25,830 bases of DNA from a virus: the IMG/VR virus record IMGVR_UViG_3300022927_000098, positions 1 to 25,830 of that record; one strand, given 5' to 3'. The notes beneath the pieces are model-generated. The model was not told the DNA's origin, did not search any database, and worked only from the letters and a program-made list of their open reading frames with translations. Position numbers and translations under genes: made by a program. Below, piece by piece: positions 4,927 through 11,400 of the stretch (position 1 is the first letter of the stretch; each line of letters starts with the position of its first letter).

Positions 4927-6981
4927 TTGATTACAGTATTAGATATCGAAACCACTTTCACCAAAGACGGTGACCCAACACCTTTTAATCCTGAAAATAA
5001 ATTAGTTAGCATAGGGATTAATGATGAGTACTATTTCTTCTATCACAAAGATATGAAGGATATGAAAAAAATACAAGACAGTAAACAGAGAATACAACAA
5101 ATCTTAAATGCTTCTACTTTAGTAGTAGGACATAATCTAAAGTTTGATATGTCATGGATGTATGAGTTTGGCTTTACTTATAATGGTAAACTTTACGACA
5201 CTATGTTAGCTGAGTATGTTATGAACAGAGGCATTAAGAACAAATCTATATCTTTAAAAGAATCTTGTAAGAGAAGAGGATTAAGTGTTAAGTCTGATAT
5301 CTTAGCGACATACATGGAAAGTGGGTATGGCATTGACGAAATACCTATGGAAAAATTAGAAGAGTATGGTAAGCAAGATGTTATGATTACTAAACAACTC
5401 TATCTTACACAAGTAAGATTGTTCAATCAGCCCGGTAATAATACTTTAAAACCTACTCTTAATTTAATGAATGATTTTCTACGTGTTCTTATTGATATGG
5501 AATGTAATGGAAACTATATTGATTTAACAGAATTAGAAAATGTAGAGAAAGAATTAAACCAAGAGTACTACAGTTTAAAGAATAAGATTAACAGAATTAT
5601 TCAACAAGTTATGGGTGATACCCCTATTAACTTATCATCAACAGAGGACCTATCTAAAGTTATTTATTCTAGAAAGGTTCAAGATAAAAGTACTTGGGCT
5701 ACATTATTTAATATTGGTATTGACAAAAGAAGTCGTAAGCCAAAGAAAAGACCTAGAATATCAGAGAGAGATTTTGAACAACTTGTTTTAAAACATACTG
5801 ACCAAGTGTATAAAACTATAGCTGAGCAATGTAATATTTGTAGTGGTTTAGGGTTTATTAGAAGGATTAAAAAAGACGGCTCTCTTTATAAGTCAGATAA
5901 TAAATGTACTAAATGTTCTGCTCAAGGAATGTTATTTGTAGAGACAGAGGCTCGTGCAGGATTCAATTATAAAACAAGAATGGTTAGCGATGCGTCTCAA
6001 GGTGGATTTAAAACTGACAAAGAAACCTTAACTAAAATTAGTGCCATATCAGAAGGTGCATTAAAAGATTTTGTTGATAGTATTATTCGATACAGTGCGA
6101 TTGAAACATACCTAAATACTTTCCTGACAGGTATCAGAGATAACACAAGAGAGAATAATATCTTACACCCTTCATACAATCAGTATACTACTACAACTGG
6201 TAGGTTATCGTCTTCCAAACCTAACTTCCAGAATATGCCGAGGGGTGATAAGTTTCCTGTGAAACGAATAATTAAATCTCGTTTCGATGGTGGGCAAATT
6301 ATTGAGGTAGACTTTGCCCAATTAGAATTTCGTACTGCTGTTTTCTTGGCTCAAGATAAACAAGGTATGGAAGATATTAAGAATGGGGTTGATGTTCACC
6401 AATACACTGCAGATATCATTGGTTGTTCACGACAGGATGCAAAGGCCCATACATTTAAACCTTTATATGGTGGAACAATGGGCAAGAAAAAAGAAAAGGA
6501 ATACTATGATAAATTTTTAAAGAAGTATAAAGACATTGCTAAGTGGCATGACCAATTACAAGAGAAGGCTTATAAGACAAGTATTGTTAGATTACCAAGT
6601 GGTAGAGAGTATTACTTCCCTAATGTTTATAGAAGTATAGATAGATACACAGGTAAATATATGTATTCTAACGGTACAACAATTAAGAACTATCCTGTAC
6701 AAGGATTTGCAACAGCAGATATTGTTCCTATTGCATGTATTAATGTTTGGGAACTACTACGAGAAAGGAATCTAAAAAGTCTTATCATCAATACAGTTCA
6801 TGACTCTGTTGTTTTAGATGCTCATCCTGATGAGATAGATGAAGTACTTAGTATTATTAAAACTGGTTTTACTAATGTTAAGGATTCCTTGTTACACCGA
6901 TACGACTGTGAGTTAAACGTACCTTTAGACTTTGAAATAAAAAAAGGTAAAAATTGGCTTGACTTATCCACAGAAGTATGA
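4927..6981 (+). CDS. polA: family A DNA polymerase with DnaJ-like zinc-finger insert
   Basis: This 684-residue enzyme replicates the phage genome. The proofreading exonuclease is N-terminal: DIETT (D6, E8), HNLKFD (69-74) and YGKQD (147-151, DEDDy type). Polymerase motifs follow: A, VDFAQLEFR (461-469); B, RQDAKAHTFKPLYGG (502-516), with Phe510 at the E. coli F762 position; C, VHDS (624-627). Between them, C302/C305 (CNICSGLG) and C327/C330 (CTKCSAQG) form a DnaJ-like zinc finger, as recalled for HMO-2011-type phages. The start is TTG, chosen because AGAAAGG lies 7 nt upstream and an intact exonuclease motif I follows at once. The last codons hold the promoter for the next gene. Confidence 0.95.
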   Translation: MITVLDIETTFTKDGDPTPFNPENKLVSIGINDEYYFFYHKDMKDMKKIQDSKQRIQQILNASTLVVGHNLKFDMSWMYEFGFTYNGKLYDTMLAEYVMNRGIKNKSISLKESCKRRGLSVKSDILATYMESGYGIDEIPMEKLEEYGKQDVMITKQLYLTQVRLFNQPGNNTLKPTLNLMNDFLRVLIDMECNGNYIDLTELENVEKELNQEYYSLKNKINRIIQQVMGDTPINLSSTEDLSKVIYSRKVQDKSTWATLFNIGIDKRSRKPKKRPRISERDFEQLVLKHTDQVYKTIAEQCNICSGLGFIRRIKKDGSLYKSDNKCTKCSAQGMLFVETEARAGFNYKTRMVSDASQGGFKTDKETLTKISAISEGALKDFVDSIIRYSAIETYLNTFLTGIRDNTRENNILHPSYNQYTTTTGRLSSSKPNFQNMPRGDKFPVKRIIKSRFDGGQIIEVDFAQLEFRTAVFLAQDKQGMEDIKNGVDVHQYTADIIGCSRQDAKAHTFKPLYGGTMGKKKEKEYYDKFLKKYKDIAKWHDQLQEKAYKTSIVRLPSGREYYFPNVYRSIDRYTGKYMYSNGTTIKNYPVQGFATADIVPIACINVWELLRERNLKSLIINTVHDSVVLDAHPDEIDEVLSIIKTGFTNVKDSLLHRYDCELNVPLDFEIKKGKNWLDLSTEV

Positions 6982-6987
6982 TATAAT
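6959..6987 (+). promoter_or_regulatory. strong sigma70-like promoter at the 3' end of the polymerase gene
   Basis: TTGACT (6959-6964, 5 of 6) and a perfect TATAAT (6982-6987) are 17 nt apart, the best promoter in the window. The -35 lies within the last polymerase codons and the -10 just past its stop. The predicted start near 6994 gives a leader of about 29 nt with an AGGAGAA ribosome site before the ATG at 7023. Confidence 0.75.
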
Positions 6988-7022
6988 ACAGATACATAAA
7001 AACTATAATAGGAGAATATTAT

Positions 7023-7865
7023 ATGACAAACGACTTGACTACAGATATAGATAATTTATCCCCTGAAAAGTTAATGGCTCTGATAGGCCAAGAGACTGAA
7101 TCAGGTGGAGATAGTACCATACTATCAAGATTATCTATTAACTATGACTCTGAAGACGCTGACGGTAACCTTATAAAACGAGGATTATTTAAGGTTGATT
7201 CACAGCAACACGGAGTTATCTATGCTGAAAAGGTATCCTTTAGACCTTTCTTCAATACATTTCAGTATAAAAAATATGATGAAGAGAATGAAGAAAATAA
7301 TTATAAGTCAGTCATGTTTACAAGTTGGACTGATGCAAAGCCTGATACGAATGGTACAGAGGCTTGTGGTAGTATACCTAGGTCTATGCGAGATAACCTT
7401 GATATCGCTGTTAAGATAGAACAAGATAAGATTACATGTTTTAGAAATGTGTTTGGTTTAGTTACTATCAAAGGTAAAACTTCAAAAGGCGAAGATGCGT
7501 CTCTTGTAAATGAACCCGCTTTATATAGAGTAAGGGGAGTTAATTTCCTACCTATTGGCGACCAGTTAAAAAGTCTATCCAAAAGAAATAAGATTATGTT
7601 TAATACTGTCCTAGAGTTTTTTGGTACAGATAAACATACCAATGGTAGTGTAACTTATTTTGTTGCCAAGATAAAAGACTCTAATAAAGACGTTAAGTTC
7701 TCGGAAGAAGACAAGAAAGTATTTAACATGTTTAAAGAACATATTAAAACTGAGAATGATTATGTCAAGAAAGAGTATGCTGAGGCATTAAAGAGAAAAC
7801 ATAAATCATCTACTACGGCAGACGATTTAGATGATGAAATTATTTTACAGGAAATGTCAGCTTGA
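7023..7865 (+). CDS. hypothetical protein, candidate ssDNA-binding protein
   Basis: This encodes 280 residues with no family I can name. Three things suggest a single-strand DNA-binding role: it sits between polymerase and a Cas4/RecB-type nuclease, where many phages encode such a protein; the central part looks beta-rich (KVSFRPFFNTFQYKKY, YRVRGVNFLPIG); and the C-terminus is acidic (DDLDDEIILQEMSA), like the partner-binding tails of SSB and T7 gp2.5. A strong private promoter (6959-6987) and AGGAGAA ribosome site suggest high expression, also expected for an SSB. All of this is inference. Its stop overlaps the next gene's TTG start (TTGA). Confidence 0.75.
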   Translation: MTNDLTTDIDNLSPEKLMALIGQETESGGDSTILSRLSINYDSEDADGNLIKRGLFKVDSQQHGVIYAEKVSFRPFFNTFQYKKYDEENEENNYKSVMFTSWTDAKPDTNGTEACGSIPRSMRDNLDIAVKIEQDKITCFRNVFGLVTIKGKTSKGEDASLVNEPALYRVRGVNFLPIGDQLKSLSKRNKIMFNTVLEFFGTDKHTNGSVTYFVAKIKDSNKDVKFSEEDKKVFNMFKEHIKTENDYVKKEYAEALKRKHKSSTTADDLDDEIILQEMSA

Positions 7866-8776
7866 CTTTCTTAGAAGAAGTAAAATCATTTTTAGCACAG
7901 GCTCAAAACGAGCCTGTTGCTATACCCAAGGATATACTCAAAGAGTTTAAAGAGGATTGTGGTAAGGCCGTAGAAAAACAATTTACAGACACACGAGAAA
8001 AAGCGTTTAGAATTAGAATGTCTAATATTGGCAGACCTCTATGCCAATTACAAATGGAAAAAAAATACTTTGGTGATGAGTCACTAAAGAACCTAGACAA
8101 TTATAATTACAAGTTAAGAAATTTATTTGGTGACATACTAGAAGCAGTTGTAGTAATGTTATTAAAAACAGTTAAGGCAAACATCAATGGTTTACAGGGT
8201 GATGTGAAGTTAGAAACAGAATACTTCGATATAAAAGGTACATACGATATCATCATAGATGATAAGGTTTATGATATCAAGAGTGCATCACCGTTTGCCT
8301 TTGAAAAAAAGTTTGGTGAGCAAGGTGGCGGATTTGATAAGTTTTCAGAGGATGATATCTTCGGATACTTACCACAAGGTTACTTGTATTCGGAAGCCAC
8401 TTCCAAACCTTTCGGTGGTTGGATTGTTGTTAATAAATCTACTGGAGAATTATTATTAAGTAGTCCACCTGAAGAAGATGAACAGTATAGAAAAAAAGCT
8501 ATGGATACTGTTTATAAGAATATCAAAGCCTTGATGAAGGAAGAACCTTTTGAAAGATGCTTTGAACTAGTTGAAGAAATGTTCTATCAAAAGCCGACAG
8601 GTAATAAAGTTTTGGGTACTGTGTGTTCTTTCTGTGAGTATAAATATAAATGTTGGGGTGATAACATTCAATACTTGCCCCAACAACAGTCTAAAGCTAG
8701 AAACCCTAAGTTTAGTTGGTATGTAGAACTAAATAATGCTAAGGAGGCTTTAGATGAAACGAGTACCAATAGATAA
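7862..8776 (+). CDS. Cas4/RecB-type PD-(D/E)XK nuclease with Fe-S cysteines
   Basis: This encodes 304 residues of the Cas4/AddB/RecB nuclease class, DNA exonucleases used in recombination, replication or end processing. Visible motifs are GDILEAVV (90-97), GTYDI with D129, YDIKS (137-141) holding the D-x-K catalytic pair, and QGYLY (172-176), the QxxxY motif. Four cysteines match the Cas4/AddB Fe-S arrangement: C61 far upstream, then C255, C258 and C264 (C-x2-C-x5-C). The start is TTG overlapping the previous stop as TTGA, with no clear Shine-Dalgarno, so it is probably translated by coupling. No cas1 or cas2 is present, so a CRISPR role is not suggested. Confidence 0.85.
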   Translation: MTFLEEVKSFLAQAQNEPVAIPKDILKEFKEDCGKAVEKQFTDTREKAFRIRMSNIGRPLCQLQMEKKYFGDESLKNLDNYNYKLRNLFGDILEAVVVMLLKTVKANINGLQGDVKLETEYFDIKGTYDIIIDDKVYDIKSASPFAFEKKFGEQGGGFDKFSEDDIFGYLPQGYLYSEATSKPFGGWIVVNKSTGELLLSSPPEEDEQYRKKAMDTVYKNIKALMKEEPFERCFELVEEMFYQKPTGNKVLGTVCSFCEYKYKCWGDNIQYLPQQQSKARNPKFSWYVELNNAKEALDETSTNR

Positions 8777-9041
8777 CGACAGTGTTGTTATTATCATTAA
8801 GCCTTATGGCAACAATAAATTTGCCTGTGGTTTACATTCTAACTATGAACAAGATACCGAACAAAAAGCTATGTGTTATACTGTAGCAATGGGGCTTTGT
8901 CAAATAGCCCTTGATGACCCTGACATGGTCTACGAAATTGGGTTAAGTGTTGCTGAGATTGAGAATAAAAAAAAAGATATCGACAAAGACGGACTTGATA
9001 ATGTAGTAAATATCCAAGATTGGAGAAAGAAATTAAACTAA
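8754..9041 (+). CDS. hypothetical protein
   Basis: This encodes 95 residues, beginning MKRVPIDNDSVVIIIKPYGN. An N-terminal strand pair is followed by a helical, Cys-containing segment (MCYTVAMGLCQIALDD) and an acidic then basic tail ending DWRKKLN. AGGAGG lies about 6 nt before the ATG, the best ribosome site in this part, and the gene overlaps the nuclease 3' end by 23 nt. Its stop overlaps the next ATG (TAATG). It lies between two nuclease-like genes; no function is recognised. Confidence 0.75.
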   Translation: MKRVPIDNDSVVIIIKPYGNNKFACGLHSNYEQDTEQKAMCYTVAMGLCQIALDDPDMVYEIGLSVAEIENKKKDIDKDGLDNVVNIQDWRKKLN

Positions 9042-9415
9042 TGAAACATAATTCAGATTTTAGATACGACTTAGAGGTAGGTAAGAGTGGGGAAAAAATA
9101 ATAGGTGAAATATTAAAGGGTGATAATGTAGAAGTTAAGTCCGAGATAGACAAGTGGATTAAGAGTGGTAATCACTTTTGTGAATACAAAAGCAGAGGTA
9201 AAGATAGTGGGATAAATACAACAGAATCAAAGTATTGGACTATTAATTTGTATAGAGGAAAACAATTCTGTTTTGCTATTTCTTTAGAGACAGATAGATT
9301 AAAAAAGATTCTTGAAAAAAATAAGTATCGTTCTGTTCCAGGGGGAGATAGTAATACTTCATGGGGTTGGCTAGTTCCTCTAAAAGATTTATTGGATGTA
9401 GAAAACTATGGATAA
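9041..9415 (+). CDS. candidate PD-(D/E)XK endonuclease-like protein
   Basis: This encodes 124 residues from ATG 9041. A frame extends 21 nt upstream to a TTG, but the ATG forms the TAATG overlap with the preceding gene and has GGAGAAAG 11 nt upstream, so I prefer it. Motifs resembling small phage restriction-like or resolvase-like nucleases are GEKIIGEIL with E18, VEVKSEID (E31-x-K33), then GNHFCEYKSRGKDSGINTT and KYWTINL. A role in branch resolution or DNA cleavage fits the neighbouring recombination-type nuclease. The fold is assigned by eye, so the call is moderate. Confidence 0.65.
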   Translation: MKHNSDFRYDLEVGKSGEKIIGEILKGDNVEVKSEIDKWIKSGNHFCEYKSRGKDSGINTTESKYWTINLYRGKQFCFAISLETDRLKKILEKNKYRSVPGGDSNTSWGWLVPLKDLLDVENYG

Positions 9416-9602
9416 GATTAATCCGTCTTACTATAAAGAAGGAATTGAAACTGCTGATTATATAGAATCAAACAGCATGGATTATTTCCAAGGTAATGTG
9501 ATTAAGTATGTTACTAGATTTAAAAGGAAGAATGGTTTAGAAGATTTAAAGAAAGCAGAGTGGTATCTGCAAAGGTTGATAAAGCAGTATGAACAAGTAT
9601 GA
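9408..9602 (+). CDS. DUF3310 family protein
   Basis: This encodes 64 residues and matches the DUF3310 pattern, common in tailed phages: NPSYYKEGIETADYIES, GNVIKYVTRFKRKNGLEDL, then KKAEWYLQRLIKQY. The family is often labelled a nucleotide kinase in databases, but no P-loop is present, so that label should not be copied. It is a compact helical protein of unproven function, usually found among phage DNA-metabolism genes, as here. It overlaps the preceding gene by 8 nt (ATGGATAA). Confidence 0.85.
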   Translation: MDKINPSYYKEGIETADYIESNSMDYFQGNVIKYVTRFKRKNGLEDLKKAEWYLQRLIKQYEQV

Positions 9603-9834
9603 AATAAAAGAACCTGTTTGGAAAGATAATAGTATTGGTGTAGCTGATTTTAGATTAAATACAGATTTACTTATAGATATAACTTACAAAAATAAAAACA
9701 ATCAAAGGGTTTTTCCTGATACTTATATACTAAAAAATCCAAATTTAAATGGTAGAGAATATCAAAGTATAAAAGGTAGAAGGATTTATAAATTTTTAAT
9801 AGATGAACTAGAGGTGTATGATGAGAGTAATTAA
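9589..9834 (+). CDS. hypothetical protein
   Basis: This encodes 81 residues, starting MNKYEIKEPVWKDNSIGVAD. It is rich in Asn, Lys and Tyr and probably beta-rich, with segments IGVADFRLNTDLLIDITYKN and YKFLIDELEVYD. It overlaps DUF3310 by 14 nt and is followed by a 17-nt overlap with the next gene. An AAAGG is present about 12 nt before the ATG. No known domain is seen; function unknown. Confidence 0.65.
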   Translation: MNKYEIKEPVWKDNSIGVADFRLNTDLLIDITYKNKNNQRVFPDTYILKNPNLNGREYQSIKGRRIYKFLIDELEVYDESN

Positions 9835-10033
9835 AGACCCTTTTACAGGTAAACTGTTAGTGTCCTTAGATGCATTTGAAATGAAAAACGCTAAAGAGAA
9901 GAGTGTGTTTGAAACAACCTACGCTAATCTTAAAGTATTCTTTGATGATATATATAACATCATCAATATGGAAATAGAAAAAATTGAATTAGAAAAAGAG
10001 AGGAAAAGAAATGAAGAACTATTTGATAAATGA
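9818..10033 (+). CDS. small hypothetical protein with C-terminal coiled coil
   Basis: This encodes 71 residues, MMRVIKDPFTGKLLVSLDAF and onward. The first 25 residues look like a beta hairpin. From about residue 45 onward the sequence is a charged helix (NMEIEKIELEKERKRNEE) likely to form a coiled coil. GAGG lies 3 nt before the ATG, closer than usual; the second ATG, 3 nt on, may be the true start. It overlaps both neighbours, so expression is coupled. No function is recognised. Confidence 0.65.
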   Translation: MMRVIKDPFTGKLLVSLDAFEMKNAKEKSVFETTYANLKVFFDDIYNIINMEIEKIELEKERKRNEELFDK

Positions 10034-10169
10034 AGAACAAAGACAGGAAGTCTTAAAGTATTTGTGGACCAAACCTTATGGAGAAGTGTATAGAATTATG
10101 GAGACTATGTTAAAACTAGAGGGAGGAAAGGATGAGAGATTGGAAGAATTTAATAAGAAGAAAGTATGA
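10011..10169 (+). CDS. 52-residue small protein in nested overlap
   Basis: The ORF reads MKNYLINEEQRQEVLKYLWT and continues to KDERLEEFNKKKV. AGAGAGGAAAAG precedes the ATG at a good distance. The residues are typical of a soluble helical protein (EEQRQEVLKYL). It overlaps the preceding gene by 23 nt and the following one by 38 nt, filling what would otherwise be a 98-nt gap. Small phage proteins with a 'yLi-ee-q-vl-yL--kPy-eV' look are common, but I cannot name a family. Confidence 0.65.
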   Translation: MKNYLINEEQRQEVLKYLWTKPYGEVYRIMETMLKLEGGKDERLEEFNKKKV

Positions 10170-10392
10170 TTTTAAAATTGATATTGGATTCTATTCGTTA
10201 GGTATTAATAGAGATTTTAATTTAGTAATAGATGAACATACAGTAAACTCTAGGGTATTATATAAACATCTTAAAGAAGAGTACCCTGACTTCCAACACT
10301 CTAACATTCTTGTCGGCCTAGCTAATGAAACGAAGTTTAAGTTTGAAGAACTATCGGAAGATATGCAAAGGTTTATAAATCGTTTAAACTAA
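10132..10392 (+). CDS. hypothetical protein, last gene of the plus-strand half
   Basis: This encodes 86 residues, MRDWKNLIRRKYDFKIDIGF and onward, mixed alpha/beta, with a basic N-terminus and acidic C-terminal helix (EELSEDMQRFINRLN). GGAGG precedes the ATG by 5 nt. It is the rightmost plus-strand gene and its 3' end overlaps the convergent transglycosylase gene by 20 nt. The 38-nt overlap with the 52-residue gene upstream indicates coupled translation. No family is recognised. Confidence 0.65.
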   Translation: MRDWKNLIRRKYDFKIDIGFYSLGINRDFNLVIDEHTVNSRVLYKHLKEEYPDFQHSNILVGLANETKFKFEELSEDMQRFINRLN

Positions 10393-10954
10393 TATTCAAT
10401 CCTAATTTTCTTAGAGCATTACTATCTTCTTGTGGATTATCAGGACCTGCTTGGTGAAATTTTTTCCAAAGATAGAATGAATTAGTATTATTTTTATATC
10501 CTTTATTAGCTATATCCATAAGGTATTCTCTTGATTTTGTTTTTGGGTCTCTCATTATCATGTTAATAACAGTCAATGCTCTCTGAGAATCCCAGTCTAA
10601 TTCCATAGGAGTCTTTGCGGTGTATATCCAATTAGGTACTTTTTCTTTTGCTAAGTTTACATATCTATCCTTTGCATCTTGAAAAGAATTGTCAGACACC
10701 TTAAATTGAAATATACCTTCTGCATCTTTTCCATAAACATCTGTGCCACCGCTACTTTCTATATCTGCTACTTTATCTAAGTACTCTACTATATTTTTCT
10801 TTTGAGATGCAGATAAATCTTTTTCTATAAAATTTAATGCTTTTTCAGTTTCTGTTTTTTTTAATTTTTGTTCCTCTATTGTTCTTAAAACTTCGTTGTA
10901 TGTAGGTTTTTGTTCTTGTCTTTTTCTTACCGGTATTGTAATATCTAATGCCAT
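10373..10954 (-). CDS. lytic transglycosylase-like protein (cell-wall hydrolase)
   Basis: This encodes 193 residues. The segment VADIESSGGTDVYGKDAEGIFQFK resembles the active site of SLT-type lytic transglycosylases: E66 followed by SSGG (67-70), then GIFQF (80-84) in place of the usual GLxQ. Such enzymes cut the MurNAc-GlcNAc bond of peptidoglycan. The N-terminal 60 residues are charged and helical; no signal peptide is seen. It follows a holin-like gene, so it may be the endolysin; alternatively it is a virion enzyme for local wall opening. It is the last gene of the minus-strand cluster, and its 3' end overlaps the plus-strand gene. Confidence 0.75.
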   Translation of the reverse strand: MALDITIPVRKRQEQKPTYNEVLRTIEEQKLKKTETEKALNFIEKDLSASQKKNIVEYLDKVADIESSGGTDVYGKDAEGIFQFKVSDNSFQDAKDRYVNLAKEKVPNWIYTAKTPMELDWDSQRALTVINMIMRDPKTKSREYLMDIANKGYKNNTNSFYLWKKFHQAGPDNPQEDSNALRKLGLNISLNDL

Positions 10955-11400
10955 TATTTTTTCACTAAGCTCCCACCGAAGTATAGCCCCACTATTGATG
11001 ACATAAGGTGTGTATCGAGAGGGGTAATCACTACACCTGCAAATGCTCTGTCCATTAATACTTCTTTCTTCTCTATGAGAAACAAAAAACCTGGTTTAAA
11101 TTCTGTCCATGTTAAGATGACAGGAATATCCATAATTACAGGTACTATTTTAGGCCATGCAATAACAAAGAACACAGCCGTTAAAGCTATGATTCTTCTA
11201 GTCCATTGGAATCCTTTGTTCTCATAAGTCCTTGCACTCTCAACGGCTTTCATTTGAAATTCTGCCCGTGCTAATAACATCTTTTGTTCGTCTTGTTTTG
11301 CCTTAATGCTTTGCCCCCATATAGACATTACTCCACCGAGTAAGCTAGAGCCTAGCATTGTAATCATTTCTACTGGTAATCCCCCTAACATATTATTCAT
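10954..11400 (-). CDS. three-helix membrane protein, holin-like
   Basis: This encodes 148 residues. Hydrophobic segments are at about 10-29 (MITMLGSSLLGGVMSIWG), 69-90 (IIALTAVFFVIAWPKIVPVI) and near the C-terminus (SSIVGLYFGGSLV). A charged, helical linker lies between the first two. The pattern, with a TRRIIAL start to the central helix, resembles the 3TM holins known from phages and gene-transfer agents. Placed directly upstream of the transglycosylase-like gene, it would let that enzyme reach the wall. It overlaps the preceding gene by 8 nt. Confidence 0.65.
   Translation of the reverse strand: MNNMLGGLPVEMITMLGSSLLGGVMSIWGQSIKAKQDEQKMLLARAEFQMKAVESARTYENKGFQWTRRIIALTAVFFVIAWPKIVPVIMDIPVILTWTEFKPGFLFLIEKKEVLMDRAFAGVVITPLDTHLMSSIVGLYFGGSLVKK

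Noticed and set aside
7862-8776. CRISPR adaptation module suggested by the Cas4-like nuclease
   Set aside because: No cas1, cas2 or repeat-spacer array is present; phage Cas4-like nucleases commonly serve in DNA recombination or end processing.
9020-9040. Upstream TTG start for the small nuclease-like gene
   Set aside because: The ATG at 9041 forms the TAATG overlap with the preceding gene and has a better placed ribosome site.
9408-9602. Nucleotide kinase label for the DUF3310 protein
   Set aside because: No P-loop or kinase motif is present in the 64 residues.
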